Notes: generated by a model from the sequence alone, not told the origin. A stretch of DNA of 36,318 bases from Candidatus Acidiferrales bacterium (GCA_030037355.1 JASHRL010000101.1:1-36318), one strand, 5' to 3'. Numbered from the stretch's first letter, positions 1-9,166 are shown. Numbers and translations are program-made.

Positions 1-57
1 TTCCTCGCGCCGCGCTTGCAGCTTCTTTTTGTAATAATCCAGTCTCTTCTTGTCCAC
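1..57 (-). CDS. TraR/DksA-like protein, N-terminal fragment
   Basis: Only the first 19 codons lie in the window; the gene runs off the left edge. They start at a GTG (55-57) with a GAGGG-type ribosome site a few bases upstream. The peptide opens MDKKRLDYYKKKL and continues with basic and acidic residues. That opening matches the N-terminal helix of short TraR/DksA-family C4 zinc-finger regulators, which act on RNA polymerase. The zinc finger itself is outside the window, so the family call rests on this opening and is tentative. It points away from the protease gene to its right. Confidence 0.42.
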   Translation of the reverse strand, partial: MDKKRLDYYKKKLQARREE

Positions 58-186
58 AGTACAGGCCCTCAGAGGGCGACTGGCCCCCAACTAAATCAGA
101 CGATTGTAGCGGCGGCTCATCGCGTTGTCAATTCAGTTAGCCAGCCCTACTCAAGCGTTCGTTAGATGATGCGAGGTTAAAATCGG

Positions 187-1164
187 TTACTCGCGAAGAT
201 TGTGATCCGCCGTGGGGGTCAGCGGGACGGCCGGATAGACGAAATGAAAGATGACAAAAAGCAAGCCCATCACGGCGAAACACACCACGCTGGCTTCCGG
301 GCCGACCGTTCCGCCGGTCAGCCATCGTGGACCGTGAAATGTGGAGTTCAGCAATTGGCCAGGCGCGAGGAGGCCGCTATTAGGTACGCCGAAGATAAAT
401 GTCTCTGCGTAATCCCACGCGGCGTGGAGTCCGACGGCGAACCAGATTGTGCCCGTGCGGCGGAGCGTAAAGCAAAAGAAGAAACCAATCGTCGCGGCGG
501 AAAGTGCGCCAACCCAGCCCTCGCCGATGTTGCTCAAATGGCCGGCGCCGAAAAGCAGCGAGAGCAAGATGGCTGCCGGCCAGAACCTGATTCCCTGCGT
601 AAGCGTAAATTGACTGTACCCACGGAACAGGAATTCTTCGCCGAACCCGGTCAAAAGAAACGTAAGCCCCCAGAGCACGGCATAGCTGGCCAATACGCTT
701 CCGGAAAGCGCAATTTTTCCGAAGGAAAATCCGTGAAGCGCAGCAATCAACACCAGGACAGAGGTAATGGCGACGAAGCCCCAAATGACGCCTTCCCAAA
801 AGCGCCGGCCGAATGCGTCGCGAAGCGGCAATCCGTATTGGCCGAGAGGACGACTCTCGATTTTCGACATCAACAGGGCTGCGACAATGAGGCCGATAAC
901 TGTCGCCGCTTCCTCAGCCAACATGTAAGGAGCTGTAAATGGAAGGGTTTTCGGGATCGGGCCGGGATTTTGCCTCATGTACACAACCAGGATGGGGATA
1001 GCGGCGATGGTCATGACGATGAAGAATATGGCGACGAAAATCAGCCATCGCCAGCCCGGGCGGATGCCTTCGCGAGAAACAAAAACCTTTGTGATGCGAT
1101 CTTCGATTCCCGCTGTGCCGTTCGAAGACGGCTCCGATGGCGTTGTCTGTGGGGGCGTGCCCAT
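187..1164 (-). CDS. CPBP family intramembrane metalloprotease (CAAX protease-like)
   Basis: A 325-residue multi-spanning membrane protein. It shows the three CPBP (Abi/CAAX-protease) motifs in order: GEEFLFRGY (about residues 175-183), a second His motif FGAGHLSN (about 205-212) and GLHAAWDY (about 245-252). The EExxxR Glu pair and the two His residues are the expected metal and catalytic residues. An N-terminal hydrophilic stretch of about 40 residues precedes the first membrane helix. The start is supported by GAGGAG about 7 bases upstream of the ATG. In bacteria such proteins act in the cytoplasmic membrane in peptide maturation or bacteriocin self-immunity; the substrate cannot be told here. 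The gene stands alone, divergent from lpdA. Confidence 0.85.
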   Translation of the reverse strand: MGTPPQTTPSEPSSNGTAGIEDRITKVFVSREGIRPGWRWLIFVAIFFIVMTIAAIPILVVYMRQNPGPIPKTLPFTAPYMLAEEAATVIGLIVAALLMSKIESRPLGQYGLPLRDAFGRRFWEGVIWGFVAITSVLVLIAALHGFSFGKIALSGSVLASYAVLWGLTFLLTGFGEEFLFRGYSQFTLTQGIRFWPAAILLSLLFGAGHLSNIGEGWVGALSAATIGFFFCFTLRRTGTIWFAVGLHAAWDYAETFIFGVPNSGLLAPGQLLNSTFHGPRWLTGGTVGPEASVVCFAVMGLLFVIFHFVYPAVPLTPTADHNLRE

Positions 1165-1287
1165 TTGTCACTCCTCGCGGCACGCTGCCTCAACGCCGCG
1201 GAACTTTCTGCAACTGAATTTAGCTCAATTCAAAATCATACGTGAACGGCGCCGAGGCGGCCAGAAAAGAGCGGCGCGCTTGTGCGG

Positions 1288-1316
1288 TTGCGACACTCCC
1301 GCGCGACTGATAGAAT
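1288..1316 (+). promoter_or_regulatory. sigma-70-type promoter for the dehydrogenase cluster
   Basis: TTGCGA (1288-1293), a 17-base spacer and TAGAAT (1311-1316) lie in the gap between the divergent protease gene and lpdA. This gives a leader of about 100 bases. It was found by eye only. Confidence 0.45.
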
Positions 1317-1419
1317 TCCATGTTTGCGCGGGTTGAACGTGGTGCGCTGTGTCCCGCAGCGATGAATCCCCTTCAGCATAACAGCGCGAGCGGGCCGAAC
1401 GCCCGCCAGGAGGAATAGT

Positions 1420-2817
1420 TTGGCCAAATATGATCTCGTCATTATAGGAAGCGGACCCGGAGGTTACGTCGCGGCAATTCGCGCCGGGCAGTGGGGGCTG
1501 AAGACTCTCGTTGTCGAGAAAGATCCGTTCCTCGGTGGCACTTGCCTGCACATCGGTTGTATTCCGACCAAAGTCCTGCTTCATCACGCCGAATTATATG
1601 AAGATTTTCAGCGCGCGTCGGAATTTGGCTTCGAAGTCAAGGAAGTGAAAGTAAATTGGCCGGCGATGATCGCGCGCAAGACCAAGATCGTCAACAAACA
1701 CGCCAAGGGCATCGAGTTTCTCTTCAAGAAAAACAAAGTGGAATCGATGCAGGGGTGGGGCCGAATTGTCGGGCCGGGCCGCGTTTCCGTGGAGAAAGAC
1801 GGGAAGAAAACAGAAATCGAAACTGCCAACATCATGCTCGCTTCGGGGTCTGATTCGCGTTCGCTTCCGGGCATCACCATCGACAACAAAGATATTATGG
1901 ACAATCGCGGCATGCTCGACATGCCTGCGATCCCGAAATCGCTTGTCATCGTCGGCGCGGGCGCTGTAGGCGTGGAGTTCGCTTCGATTTACAAAACATT
2001 CGGCACAGACGTTACCATTCTCGAAAAGCTGCCGCGGATGGTGCCGCTCGAGGACGAAGAAATTTCCGCGGAGCTGGGCAAAGCATTCCGCAAGCGCGGC
2101 ATTCGATTTGAGCTCGAAGCTGGCGTCGAGTCAGTGAAGAAAGACGCAAAAGGCATGACGGTTGCGTTCAAGGACAAAACCGGCAAGTTTCAGGAGATCT
2201 CCGCCGAAAAGGTGTTGATTGCGGTTGGGCGCAGACCGGTGACGGAGAATGTCGGCCTGGAAAAGACGTCAGCGAAAGTCGAACGCGGATTTGTTCACAC
2301 TAATGGCTACATGGAAACCGCCGAGCCGCATCTCTACGCCATCGGCGACATCGTTGCCGGCCAGCCGCAACTGGCGCACGCTGCGTCAATGGAGGGAATC
2401 ATCGCCGTAGGCCGCATCGCAGGAAAACCGATGCAGCCGTTCGACCGCCTGCGCTGTCCAAATTGCACGTTCTGCGATCCACAAATCGGATCGGTTGGTT
2501 TGACGGAGAAGCAGGCGCGCGATGCAGGCTACAAGGTGAGAACGGGGAAATTCCCGTTCATCGGCAATAGCAAGTCGTCAATCCTCGGACGTCACGAAGG
2601 ATTCATCAAAGTCGTGGCGGACGAGAAGTACAATGAGATCTTGGGCGTGCACTCAATCGGCTCGCTCTCGACGGAAATCATCGCCGAGGGCGTGACTGCG
2701 CTGCAGCTCGAAGGCACGGTAGACGACATGATGGCAATGATCCACGCGCATCCGACCGTCTGGGAAGCGATGGGCGACGCGTTCAATTCCGTGATGGGCT
2801 TGACGATCAACGCTTAG
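1420..2817 (+). CDS. lpdA: dihydrolipoyl dehydrogenase (E3)
   Basis: A 465-residue flavoprotein that reoxidises dihydrolipoamide on E2 and passes electrons to NAD+. Residues 9-14 (GSGPGG) form the FAD dinucleotide fold. GGTCLHIGCIP carries the redox disulfide Cys42-Cys47. A second Rossmann motif, GAGAVGVEF, lies near 180. The FAD-contact motif YAIGDI is near 305. The His-Glu dyad is in HAHPTVWEA near 441-450. Length is normal for the family. The start is a TTG at 1420, chosen because AGGAGG lies 5-10 bases upstream and the protein begins MAKYDLVIIG at the usual place. It is the first gene of a five-gene same-strand cluster with lipB and the E1/E2 genes, so it most likely serves that complex. 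Confidence 0.95.
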   Translation: MAKYDLVIIGSGPGGYVAAIRAGQWGLKTLVVEKDPFLGGTCLHIGCIPTKVLLHHAELYEDFQRASEFGFEVKEVKVNWPAMIARKTKIVNKHAKGIEFLFKKNKVESMQGWGRIVGPGRVSVEKDGKKTEIETANIMLASGSDSRSLPGITIDNKDIMDNRGMLDMPAIPKSLVIVGAGAVGVEFASIYKTFGTDVTILEKLPRMVPLEDEEISAELGKAFRKRGIRFELEAGVESVKKDAKGMTVAFKDKTGKFQEISAEKVLIAVGRRPVTENVGLEKTSAKVERGFVHTNGYMETAEPHLYAIGDIVAGQPQLAHAASMEGIIAVGRIAGKPMQPFDRLRCPNCTFCDPQIGSVGLTEKQARDAGYKVRTGKFPFIGNSKSSILGRHEGFIKVVADEKYNEILGVHSIGSLSTEIIAEGVTALQLEGTVDDMMAMIHAHPTVWEAMGDAFNSVMGLTINA

Positions 2818-2871
2818 AATGCTTGCCGTTTCACAACGCGCGGGAGCGCATCGGCAGAGGATAAAAGCGAA

Positions 2872-3627
2872 ATGATGGCGCACGACAAAGCGTGCTGGGT
2901 TGTCGATTTGGGGCTGATTCAATACGGCCCCGCATTCGATTTGCAGCGGAGGCTTGTCGCCGCGCGCAAGGCCGCTGCAGTGCCGGACGTTTTGCTTTTG
3001 TGCGAGCATCCGCATGTCATCACGCTCGGGCGCAACGGGCATCAGGAAAATTTGCTGGCGTCGTCGCATTTGTTGCGGCAGATGGGCGTCGAATTTCATG
3101 CCACGAATCGCGGCGGCGATATCACCTATCACGGTCCCGGCCAGATTGTCGGCTATCCGATTCTGAACCTGGCGGCCATTCGGCGCGACGTTGCATGGTA
3201 TGTGCGGCAGTTGGAAGAGGCGATGATTCGCGCGACGGCGGAATTCGGAATCGAAGCAGGCCGTAAAGCGGGACTGACAGGCGTTTGGGTCGATGTTTCA
3301 TCCGACGGCGTGAATGGTCAGGCGTCAGAAAAACTCGCGGCCATTGGCGTGCATTTGAGCCGGTGGGTCACGTCGCATGGATTCGCTTACAATGTTTCGA
3401 CAGATTTGCGCTACTTCGATTTGATTGTTCCGTGCGGCATTCCGGATAAGCGAGCGACGTCGCTCGAGCGTTTGCTGGGGCATGCAGTTAGCCGCGAAGA
3501 AGTTGCACCGCGCATCGTTGGTCACCTAGGAGAGATTTTCGGACGCGAGATGCAATTTGTGTCGCGCGAAACATTGGAAGAGGTCTTGCAGGAACACGAA
3601 ACGCCCGTAGCGCATGCGGGCGTCTGA
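2872..3627 (+). CDS. lipB: octanoyltransferase LipB
   Basis: A 251-residue lipoyl(octanoyl) transferase that moves octanoate from acyl carrier protein to the lipoyl-domain lysine of E2-type proteins. It carries the family motifs RGGDITYHGPGQ (about 79-90), the catalytic Lys in KLAAIGVHLSRW (about 156) and the catalytic Cys in VPCGIPDK (about residue 188). Either of the two adjacent ATGs (2872 or 2875) could start it; the first is used. It sits 54 bases after lpdA and 93 before the E1 alpha gene. Placing a lipoylation enzyme inside the cluster supplies the cofactor for E2 (inference from neighbourhood). Confidence 0.95.
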   Translation: MMAHDKACWVVDLGLIQYGPAFDLQRRLVAARKAAAVPDVLLLCEHPHVITLGRNGHQENLLASSHLLRQMGVEFHATNRGGDITYHGPGQIVGYPILNLAAIRRDVAWYVRQLEEAMIRATAEFGIEAGRKAGLTGVWVDVSSDGVNGQASEKLAAIGVHLSRWVTSHGFAYNVSTDLRYFDLIVPCGIPDKRATSLERLLGHAVSREEVAPRIVGHLGEIFGREMQFVSRETLEEVLQEHETPVAHAGV

Positions 3628-3720
3628 AAAAAGGCAGCGCCACGGGCCAGAAAAGAGAACTCGGCGGTATCGCGGAGTGATTCGGCGTAGCATAATGGGA
3701 AGTCGCGCAGGGAGCAGACT

Positions 3721-4986
3721 ATGAGCTATCCGCTCACGAGGGATCAGCACCTCGAGCTTTACTACTACATGAAGTTGAACCGCATGCTGGATGAGCAGCT
3801 TGTCCGGCTGTTTCGCCAGAATAAGGTTGTGGGCGGGCTGTATTCGAACCTGGGGCAAGAAGCGACTTCGGTGGGCACGGCGTACGCTCTTGAGAAGCGC
3901 GACTGGATCGCGCCGATGATCCGCAACGTCGGCGGCCTCCTCGTGAAAGGCTACAAACCAGCCGACATTCTAATGCAATACATGGCGCGCTATGATTCGC
4001 CGACGAAGGGCAAAGATGGCACAAGCCACTTCGGAGATCTCAAAGGGCGGCATGTCGTCTCGCCGATCTCTATGCTTGGCGATCTGGTTCCTGTAATGAC
4101 GGGCGTCGCCATCGCGGGGCGTTACCTTGGCCAAAACATTGTGACTATGACGTGGGTCGGCGACGGTGCGACATCCACAGGCGCGTTCCACGAAGGATTG
4201 AATTTCGCTGCGACGCAGCATGCACCGCTTGTTCTCGTCGTGGAAAACAATCAATGGGCTTATTCGACGCCGGTGGCAAAGCAAGTCCCCATTCACGACC
4301 TCGCCGACCGCGCGAAGGCCTATGGCATCCCAAGCGCCATCGTGGACGGCAACGATGTTGTCGCCGTTTACCAGGCCACAAAGGAAGCCGTGGACCGCTG
4401 CCGCGCGGGCAAGGGGCCGGTGCTCATCGAGGCGAAGACCATGCGCATGAAGGGCCATGCACAACACGACCCGGCGGAGTACGTCCCCAAGAAGATGTTC
4501 GAATATTGGGAGGCACGGGATCCCATTGTGCGCTATGAGAAATATCTCACCGAAAATAATCTTTGGGATGAGAAGACGAAGTCCGATTTCGTCGCTCGCA
4601 TTGAGAAGGAATTGAACGATGCTCTCGAGGTTGCTGAGAAATCGCCCTTTCCGCCGCCGGAGCTGGCCGAGCAAGGCGTTTACTGCGATGGCTGCCACAC
4701 GATCGAAGCCGAATGGAAGCGGTCGAAGAAAGAAGCTATGCCGCCGCAATCGAGCGTGAAGCCGGAGTGGGAAGTCACGGACTTCGGCGGATTCGATCTG
4801 GCGTCAACAATGGCGAAGCAGTCCGCAGCGGCAGGCGCAAATGGAGGCAACGGCGCGAAATCAGCGAGAACCGTAGCCGCGGCGCAAAAATCGACGGGCA
4901 AATCGAACGGCCGGCCCGAAAAATTGAAAGTTGCCGCGCGCGTTCCCTTCGGTCGGGGCCCCAAGGGCAAAGAGGGGAGAAAGTAA
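3721..4986 (+). CDS. 2-oxo-acid dehydrogenase E1 component, alpha subunit
   Basis: A 421-residue thiamine-diphosphate enzyme subunit that decarboxylates a 2-oxo acid. GDGATSTGAFHEGLNF (from about residue 147) followed by ENNQWAYS (from about 175) forms the GDG-to-NN cofactor-binding motif. GTSHF (about 101-105) is typical of alpha subunits of pyruvate, acetoin and branched-chain complexes. The catalytic core ends near residue 360; the last 60 residues are a low-complexity Ala/Lys/Gly tail, unusual for the family. AGGGAG precedes the ATG. The stop codon overlaps the start of E1 beta. The substrate (pyruvate or branched-chain 2-oxo acid) is not decided by what can be seen, so no symbol is given. 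Confidence 0.9.
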   Translation: MSYPLTRDQHLELYYYMKLNRMLDEQLVRLFRQNKVVGGLYSNLGQEATSVGTAYALEKRDWIAPMIRNVGGLLVKGYKPADILMQYMARYDSPTKGKDGTSHFGDLKGRHVVSPISMLGDLVPVMTGVAIAGRYLGQNIVTMTWVGDGATSTGAFHEGLNFAATQHAPLVLVVENNQWAYSTPVAKQVPIHDLADRAKAYGIPSAIVDGNDVVAVYQATKEAVDRCRAGKGPVLIEAKTMRMKGHAQHDPAEYVPKKMFEYWEARDPIVRYEKYLTENNLWDEKTKSDFVARIEKELNDALEVAEKSPFPPPELAEQGVYCDGCHTIEAEWKRSKKEAMPPQSSVKPEWEVTDFGGFDLASTMAKQSAAAGANGGNGAKSARTVAAAQKSTGKSNGRPEKLKVAARVPFGRGPKGKEGRK

Positions 4987-5960
4987 TGGCGCCGGTCACA
5001 ATGCTTGAGGCGATTCGCCAGGCAATTTTCGAGGAGATGGAGCGCGATCCTGCCGTCGTGGCCATCGGCGAAGACATCGGCGTTTATGGCGGCGCATTCA
5101 AGGTGACGGCGGGTTTGCTCGAGCGTTTCGGCTGGGAGCGGGTCATCGACACGCCCATCAGCGAAACGGCGATCATTGGCGCGGCTGTGGGCATGAGCTA
5201 TCAGGGTTTGCGGCCGATCGCCGAATTGCAGTTCATCGATTTCATCGCTTGCTGCTTCAATCAGATCACGAATTTCGTGGCCAAGTCACACTACCGCTGG
5301 GGCGCTCCGGTGCCGATGGTGATGCGCGGACCTTCCGGCGGCGGCGTACATGGCGGACCGTTCCACTCCGCGAATCCGGAGATGTATTTCGTCCACACGC
5401 CGGGACTGAAGGTGATTTATCCTTCGACTGCGTACGACGCGAAGGGCTTGCTCAAGTCCGCGATTCGGGACAACAATCCGGTGCTGTTCCTGGAGCACAA
5501 GTTTCTCTACCGCCGGATTAAAGAAGAATTGCCGGAGGACGATTACACGGTGCCCATTGGCAAAGCCATTGTGCGGCGCGAGGGCCGCGATCTGACCATC
5601 GTCACCTATGCAGCCATGATGCATAGCTCGCTCGAAGCTGCGGAGACGCTCGCCAAAGAAGGTGTCGACGTGGAAATCGTCGACCTGCGCACTCTGCTGC
5701 CGCTCGATAAAGAAACGATTTTGCAATCCGTCAAGAAGACGAACAAACTGTTGATCGTTCACGAAGACACGCGCACCGGCGGGATTGCGGGCGAAATCGC
5801 CGCAGTGGCCTGCGAAGGAGCATTTGAGGATTTGGATGGGCCGATTCTCCGCGTGACGGCGAAGGATTCACCCGTGCCCTTCTCGCCTCCACTCGAAGAG
5901 CGCTTTCTGCCCAACGTCAACGATATTCTTTCGGCGGCCCGCGAACTGGCCGCGTATTGA
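4986..5960 (+). CDS. 2-oxo-acid dehydrogenase E1 component, beta subunit
   Basis: A 324-residue partner of E1 alpha. It begins MAPVTMLEAIRQAI and has the typical GEDIGVYGGAFKVT (about 20-33), DTPISE (about 56-61) and a C-terminal transketolase-like domain with DLRTLLPLD and EDTRTGG. The ATG at 4986 shares its A with the TAA of the alpha gene, with a GGGAGAAAG ribosome site just upstream. This implies translational coupling and equal subunit amounts. The reading frame stays open further upstream, but that part only shadows the alpha gene. The next gene encodes E2. Confidence 0.92.
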   Translation: MAPVTMLEAIRQAIFEEMERDPAVVAIGEDIGVYGGAFKVTAGLLERFGWERVIDTPISETAIIGAAVGMSYQGLRPIAELQFIDFIACCFNQITNFVAKSHYRWGAPVPMVMRGPSGGGVHGGPFHSANPEMYFVHTPGLKVIYPSTAYDAKGLLKSAIRDNNPVLFLEHKFLYRRIKEELPEDDYTVPIGKAIVRREGRDLTIVTYAAMMHSSLEAAETLAKEGVDVEIVDLRTLLPLDKETILQSVKKTNKLLIVHEDTRTGGIAGEIAAVACEGAFEDLDGPILRVTAKDSPVPFSPPLEERFLPNVNDILSAARELAAY

Positions 5961-5991
5961 GATCCGGTTTTTTGACTCGAAGGAGAGACTG

Positions 5992-7377
5992 ATGTCAACG
6001 AACGTAATCATGCCCCAGATGGGGGAAAGCATTTTTGAAGGCACAATCACCAAATGGTTGAAGAAGCCCGGCGAAAAGGTCGAGCGCGACGAGCCGCTGT
6101 TCGAGATTTCCACCGACAAGGTGGACGCGGAGATTCCATCGCCCGCAGCCGGCGTGCTCAAGGAGATTAAAGTCTCCGAAGGCCAGACGGTGCCGATCCA
6201 GACGGTCGTCGGGGTGATTGACGCCGATGGCGCCGGCGCTGCAACGGTGGCACCCGCTCCTGCGAAGCCGCAAGCAAAAGAGGAACCTATGCACTTGGGC
6301 GAGCCGACGAAGGCAGAGATGGCGAAGCCCGCGCCGCCGGCTCCTGCACCGCGTCCGGCCCCGGTTGCCGCGGCAGGCGCGTCGGCGCCGCCGCAGCGTC
6401 CCGGCACGGAGAAAGTCCGCAGTTCTCCGCTGGTTCGCCGTCTCGCGCGGGAAAACAGCATCGATTTGACGCAAGTGCCCGGAACGGGCGCGGGCGGCCG
6501 CGTCAGCAAGCGCGACATTTTGTCGGCGATCGAAGGCGGCGGGGCGCGAGGACAACAGGCTCCCGCGTCGGCATCGCGTCCGGCCGCTGTTCCGCCACCG
6601 GCAGCGGGAGCGTCGCAGGCTCGCCTGGGCGAGCAGGCGCACGCGGCATTCGAATCGGCCGTGCCACGCGAGCGCATGTACTTCGGAAATTACAGCGTCG
6701 AGCCCATGTCCGTGATGCGGCAGAAAATCGCCGAGCACATGGTGCTCTCGAAGCGCGTTTCTCCGCACGTCTATTCCATCGACGAGGCGGACGTTACGGG
6801 CCTGGTCAAGTTGCGCAATCAGAAGAAGGACGAATTCGAGCGCACCACCGGCTCGAAGCTGACCTTTATGCCGTTCTTCATTCGCGCAGCTGTGGAAGGT
6901 TTGCGGGCGTTTCCCACTGTGAATTCTTCGGTCGATGGAACGAACATCGTTTACCACCGCGAATGCAACATCGGCATTGCCGTGGCGCTTGATTGGGGAC
7001 TCATTGTTCCCGTGGTGAAGAACGCCGAGGAAAAGAATTTCCTTGGTTTGCAACGCGCCATCAATGACCTGGCCGAGCGTGCCCGTTCGAAGCGCCTGAA
7101 GCCCGAGGAAGTTCAGGAGGGAACTTTCTCGATCACCAATCCGGGCGTCTTCGGAGGTCTCATGGGCCTGCCGGTGATCAGCCAGCCGAACGTGGCGATT
7201 TTGGGCCTCGGAACGATTGAAAAGCGGCCGGTGGTTGTGGACGATGCCATCGCAATCCGCTCGATGGTCTATCTCACGCTGAGCTACGATCACCGCGTGG
7301 TCGATGGCGCCATCGCGCACCAGTTCATGGGGAAGATCAAGCACTTCCTCGAGAACTGGACCGAGAGCATCCTCTAG
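5992..7377 (+). CDS. dihydrolipoamide acyltransferase (E2)
   Basis: A 461-residue E2 core protein. Domains in order: one lipoyl domain (residues 1-77) with the lipoyl lysine in STDKVDAE near 43; an Ala/Pro-rich swinging linker; a peripheral-subunit-binding domain with RSSPLVRRLARE (about 142-175); a second Ala/Pro linker; and the catalytic acyltransferase domain from about 225, ending with SYDHRVVDG, whose His (about 434) and Asp are catalytic. It transfers the acyl group from lipoyl to CoA. AAGGAGAGACTG precedes the ATG. It closes the cluster and is followed by a terminator. With one lipoyl domain the layout resembles branched-chain or succinyl-type E2 more than E. coli pyruvate E2. Confidence 0.93.
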   Translation: MSTNVIMPQMGESIFEGTITKWLKKPGEKVERDEPLFEISTDKVDAEIPSPAAGVLKEIKVSEGQTVPIQTVVGVIDADGAGAATVAPAPAKPQAKEEPMHLGEPTKAEMAKPAPPAPAPRPAPVAAAGASAPPQRPGTEKVRSSPLVRRLARENSIDLTQVPGTGAGGRVSKRDILSAIEGGGARGQQAPASASRPAAVPPPAAGASQARLGEQAHAAFESAVPRERMYFGNYSVEPMSVMRQKIAEHMVLSKRVSPHVYSIDEADVTGLVKLRNQKKDEFERTTGSKLTFMPFFIRAAVEGLRAFPTVNSSVDGTNIVYHRECNIGIAVALDWGLIVPVVKNAEEKNFLGLQRAINDLAERARSKRLKPEEVQEGTFSITNPGVFGGLMGLPVISQPNVAILGLGTIEKRPVVVDDAIAIRSMVYLTLSYDHRVVDGAIAHQFMGKIKHFLENWTESIL

Positions 7378-7399
7378 GGTTCCCCAGCCAGTCTCTCCG

Positions 7400-7432
7400 G
7401 CGGGGCGGGATTCGCGTTCTCGCCCCGCTTTT
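7400..7432 (+). terminator. intrinsic terminator after the E2 gene
   Basis: An 8-bp stem GCGGGGCG / CGCCCCGC (7400-7407 with 7421-7428) has a 13-base loop and is followed by TTTT. It lies 22 bases past the E2 stop and in the convergent gap before the DUF3037 gene. Confidence 0.7.
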
Positions 7433-7464
7433 CATTTGTGCGGACTATTTTGAATTGCCGAGCG

Positions 7465-8286
7465 CTACTGCAGCCGAGCGCGCAGGCGGTCGGCGAAGAT
7501 TTCCGCCTGCGCCAGCGGGACCATCGCGATTTTCTGCTCATCGAAGAGCCGCACGATGAACTGGTGGCGCGGGTTTTCGCGTTCCGGCGTGGCTTCCGTG
7601 ATGGCCGTGAACTCTGGATTTGCCTGCTCGCCTGGACGAGCATGCCGCGCGCGAATACACTCCGCCGTGTATGCGAGGACTTTTGCTTGCGCCGGATCGC
7701 GGCCGAGCGAAAATGCCTGCAGATATCCTCGCGTGCCGTTGTACCGGTAAGCGTAATCGATGCGCAGCGGATCGCCCGGCTGCGTAAACTGCTCGGCCTT
7801 CACGTTCTTTTCCATCTTCGCCAGGATGCGGTGGCGTCGGAAAATGTCGTTGAGGCGCGTGCGAATCCAGGCGCGCGTACTTTCCAGAATGGCCGCGCCC
7901 CGGCTCTGGCGGGGCGGAACAGCAACATGGTCGCGATACAGGCGGTCGAGCTCCGCTTCAAAATCCTCGGCCAGCACGGCCTTGCGCGGGCTGAATTGCA
8001 GCGTGTTCGAAAGCGTTTGTTCCATCTTTTCGATCCACGCCGCGCTCGCTCCGGTGGCCGCGAGCTGCGTATCGAACTCCGAGGGCAAGGCGCGCAGCAG
8101 GTTTTCATCGGCGCTGGGGTGCAGCCTGCGCACACGCGCCAGTTCGGAGGATTCCTCGATCAGCCGCGCGCGGACGCGCTGCTTCTGTGGGTCTTCAAGG
8201 ACAATGCCGATGTTGACCCATTCATCGCGGATCAGGTTCGGCGTGTAGCGCAAAACGCGGTATGTCAGCGTGTTTCGTTCAAGCAT
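7465..8286 (-). CDS. DUF3037 domain-containing protein
   Basis: A 273-residue protein. Its opening NTLTYRVLRYTPNLIRDEW followed by VNIGIVL is the signature of DUF3037, a family of unknown function often seen next to a HipA-like kinase. The remainder is charged and mainly helical, without a signal or membrane segment. It begins 3 bases after the stop of the HipA-like gene, so both are surely one transcript. Whether it is a substrate, inhibitor or partner of the kinase is unknown. Confidence 0.75.
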   Translation of the reverse strand: MLERNTLTYRVLRYTPNLIRDEWVNIGIVLEDPQKQRVRARLIEESSELARVRRLHPSADENLLRALPSEFDTQLAATGASAAWIEKMEQTLSNTLQFSPRKAVLAEDFEAELDRLYRDHVAVPPRQSRGAAILESTRAWIRTRLNDIFRRHRILAKMEKNVKAEQFTQPGDPLRIDYAYRYNGTRGYLQAFSLGRDPAQAKVLAYTAECIRARHARPGEQANPEFTAITEATPERENPRHQFIVRLFDEQKIAMVPLAQAEIFADRLRARLQ

Positions 8287-8289
8287 GAT

Positions 8290-9087
8290 TCACGTCCAGT
8301 TGGGAAAGGGCAGGCGCGTGGAATTCTTCGCGCTCAGAATCAGTTCCCGCACCAGCTTTCGCCGGCGCAAAAGTTGCTCCATCATGCGGTAAAGCGCTTC
8401 CTGGTCAAAATTGTACCACTCGGGTGGAATCTCCCGGGCGATCTCGTCCAGCACATCCTCGGTAATCCGCTGTTCGATGCGCGCGAGCCACGGCTCGAAG
8501 GCGTCCCACCCGCGGACGCCGTCATACACTCTCGCGCGAGCGTAAATTCCCCGCAGGGGCGCGTCGGGAAAATTCCACTCGCCGGCATTGAAGCAGAATC
8601 CGTGGTCGATCATCACCGCGCGGTACCGTTCGCTATCCCGCACGCGCAGAAAAATCGCCTGACGCCCATTCGTGTTGCAAGTCCATTTGTCGAAAGCAAG
8701 CACACCCACAAAATCCGCAAGATTTTCGACCTCGCGCAACTGCTCATCCGGCAGGAAGTCGTAAACGGACGTCGTAGCCGGATCGCCCGGATACTGCGAA
8801 CCGAATTGTAGGCCAGGCGTGCACGGAACGCGCCCGCGACCGAGCTGAACGACCAGATCCTCGGTTAATGTCACCATTTCCGGACGCACTTCAACGACCG
8901 ATGATGCGGCGACTGCCAGCCCAATCCTTGCCGCCAGCCGTGTTCCGAGCAATTCATTCGCCAGAATTCTCGTGCCCTGTGGGTTGTTTTGAAACTTGAC
9001 GACGTAATAGTTCTCGTCCTCGCACCGCATGAGGTGCGATTGTGCGCCGCCGCGCATTCGCCGTATGTGTTCGATCGCCAGCGGCAT
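8290..9087 (-). CDS. HipA-like kinase domain protein
   Basis: A 265-residue protein resembling the short HipA-like kinase family (catalytic region without the HipA N-terminal subdomain). VVKFQNNPQG (near residue 28) holds the candidate ATP-binding Lys. DKWTCNTNGR (near 139) matches the catalytic-loop D-x(n)-N pattern, and IDHGFCF (near 166) matches the metal-binding DFG-like motif. No HipB-type antitoxin is adjacent; instead a DUF3037 gene follows by 3 bases, a recurrent pairing in my memory of these families. HipA kinases phosphorylate aminoacyl-tRNA synthetases; whether this branch does so is unknown. No clear ribosome site precedes the ATG. Confidence 0.75.
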   Translation of the reverse strand: MPLAIEHIRRMRGGAQSHLMRCEDENYYVVKFQNNPQGTRILANELLGTRLAARIGLAVAASSVVEVRPEMVTLTEDLVVQLGRGRVPCTPGLQFGSQYPGDPATTSVYDFLPDEQLREVENLADFVGVLAFDKWTCNTNGRQAIFLRVRDSERYRAVMIDHGFCFNAGEWNFPDAPLRGIYARARVYDGVRGWDAFEPWLARIEQRITEDVLDEIAREIPPEWYNFDQEALYRMMEQLLRRRKLVRELILSAKNSTRLPFPNWT

Positions 9088-9166
9088 GGAGCCGCTATGC
9101 TAGCTAGAGATTTACGTAGCAGCAAGGGAATCATTTGAACGACGTCCGTGGGTTTTTGGCTGCGAT

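Noticed and set aside
202-1245. Plus-strand frame opposite the CPBP protease
   Set aside because: Antisense shadow of a gene with clear membrane and catalytic motifs.
4713-4985. Upstream extension of the E1 beta frame
   Set aside because: It lies in another frame of the E1 alpha gene; the ATG at 4986 matches the family start.
5995-7344. Long antisense frame across the E2 gene
   Set aside because: G+C-rich genes leave open antisense frames; the translation is Arg/His-rich with no family features.
7438-8811. Long plus-strand frame across the DUF3037 and HipA-like genes
   Set aside because: It is the shadow of two recognised minus-strand genes and starts next to the terminator without a ribosome site.
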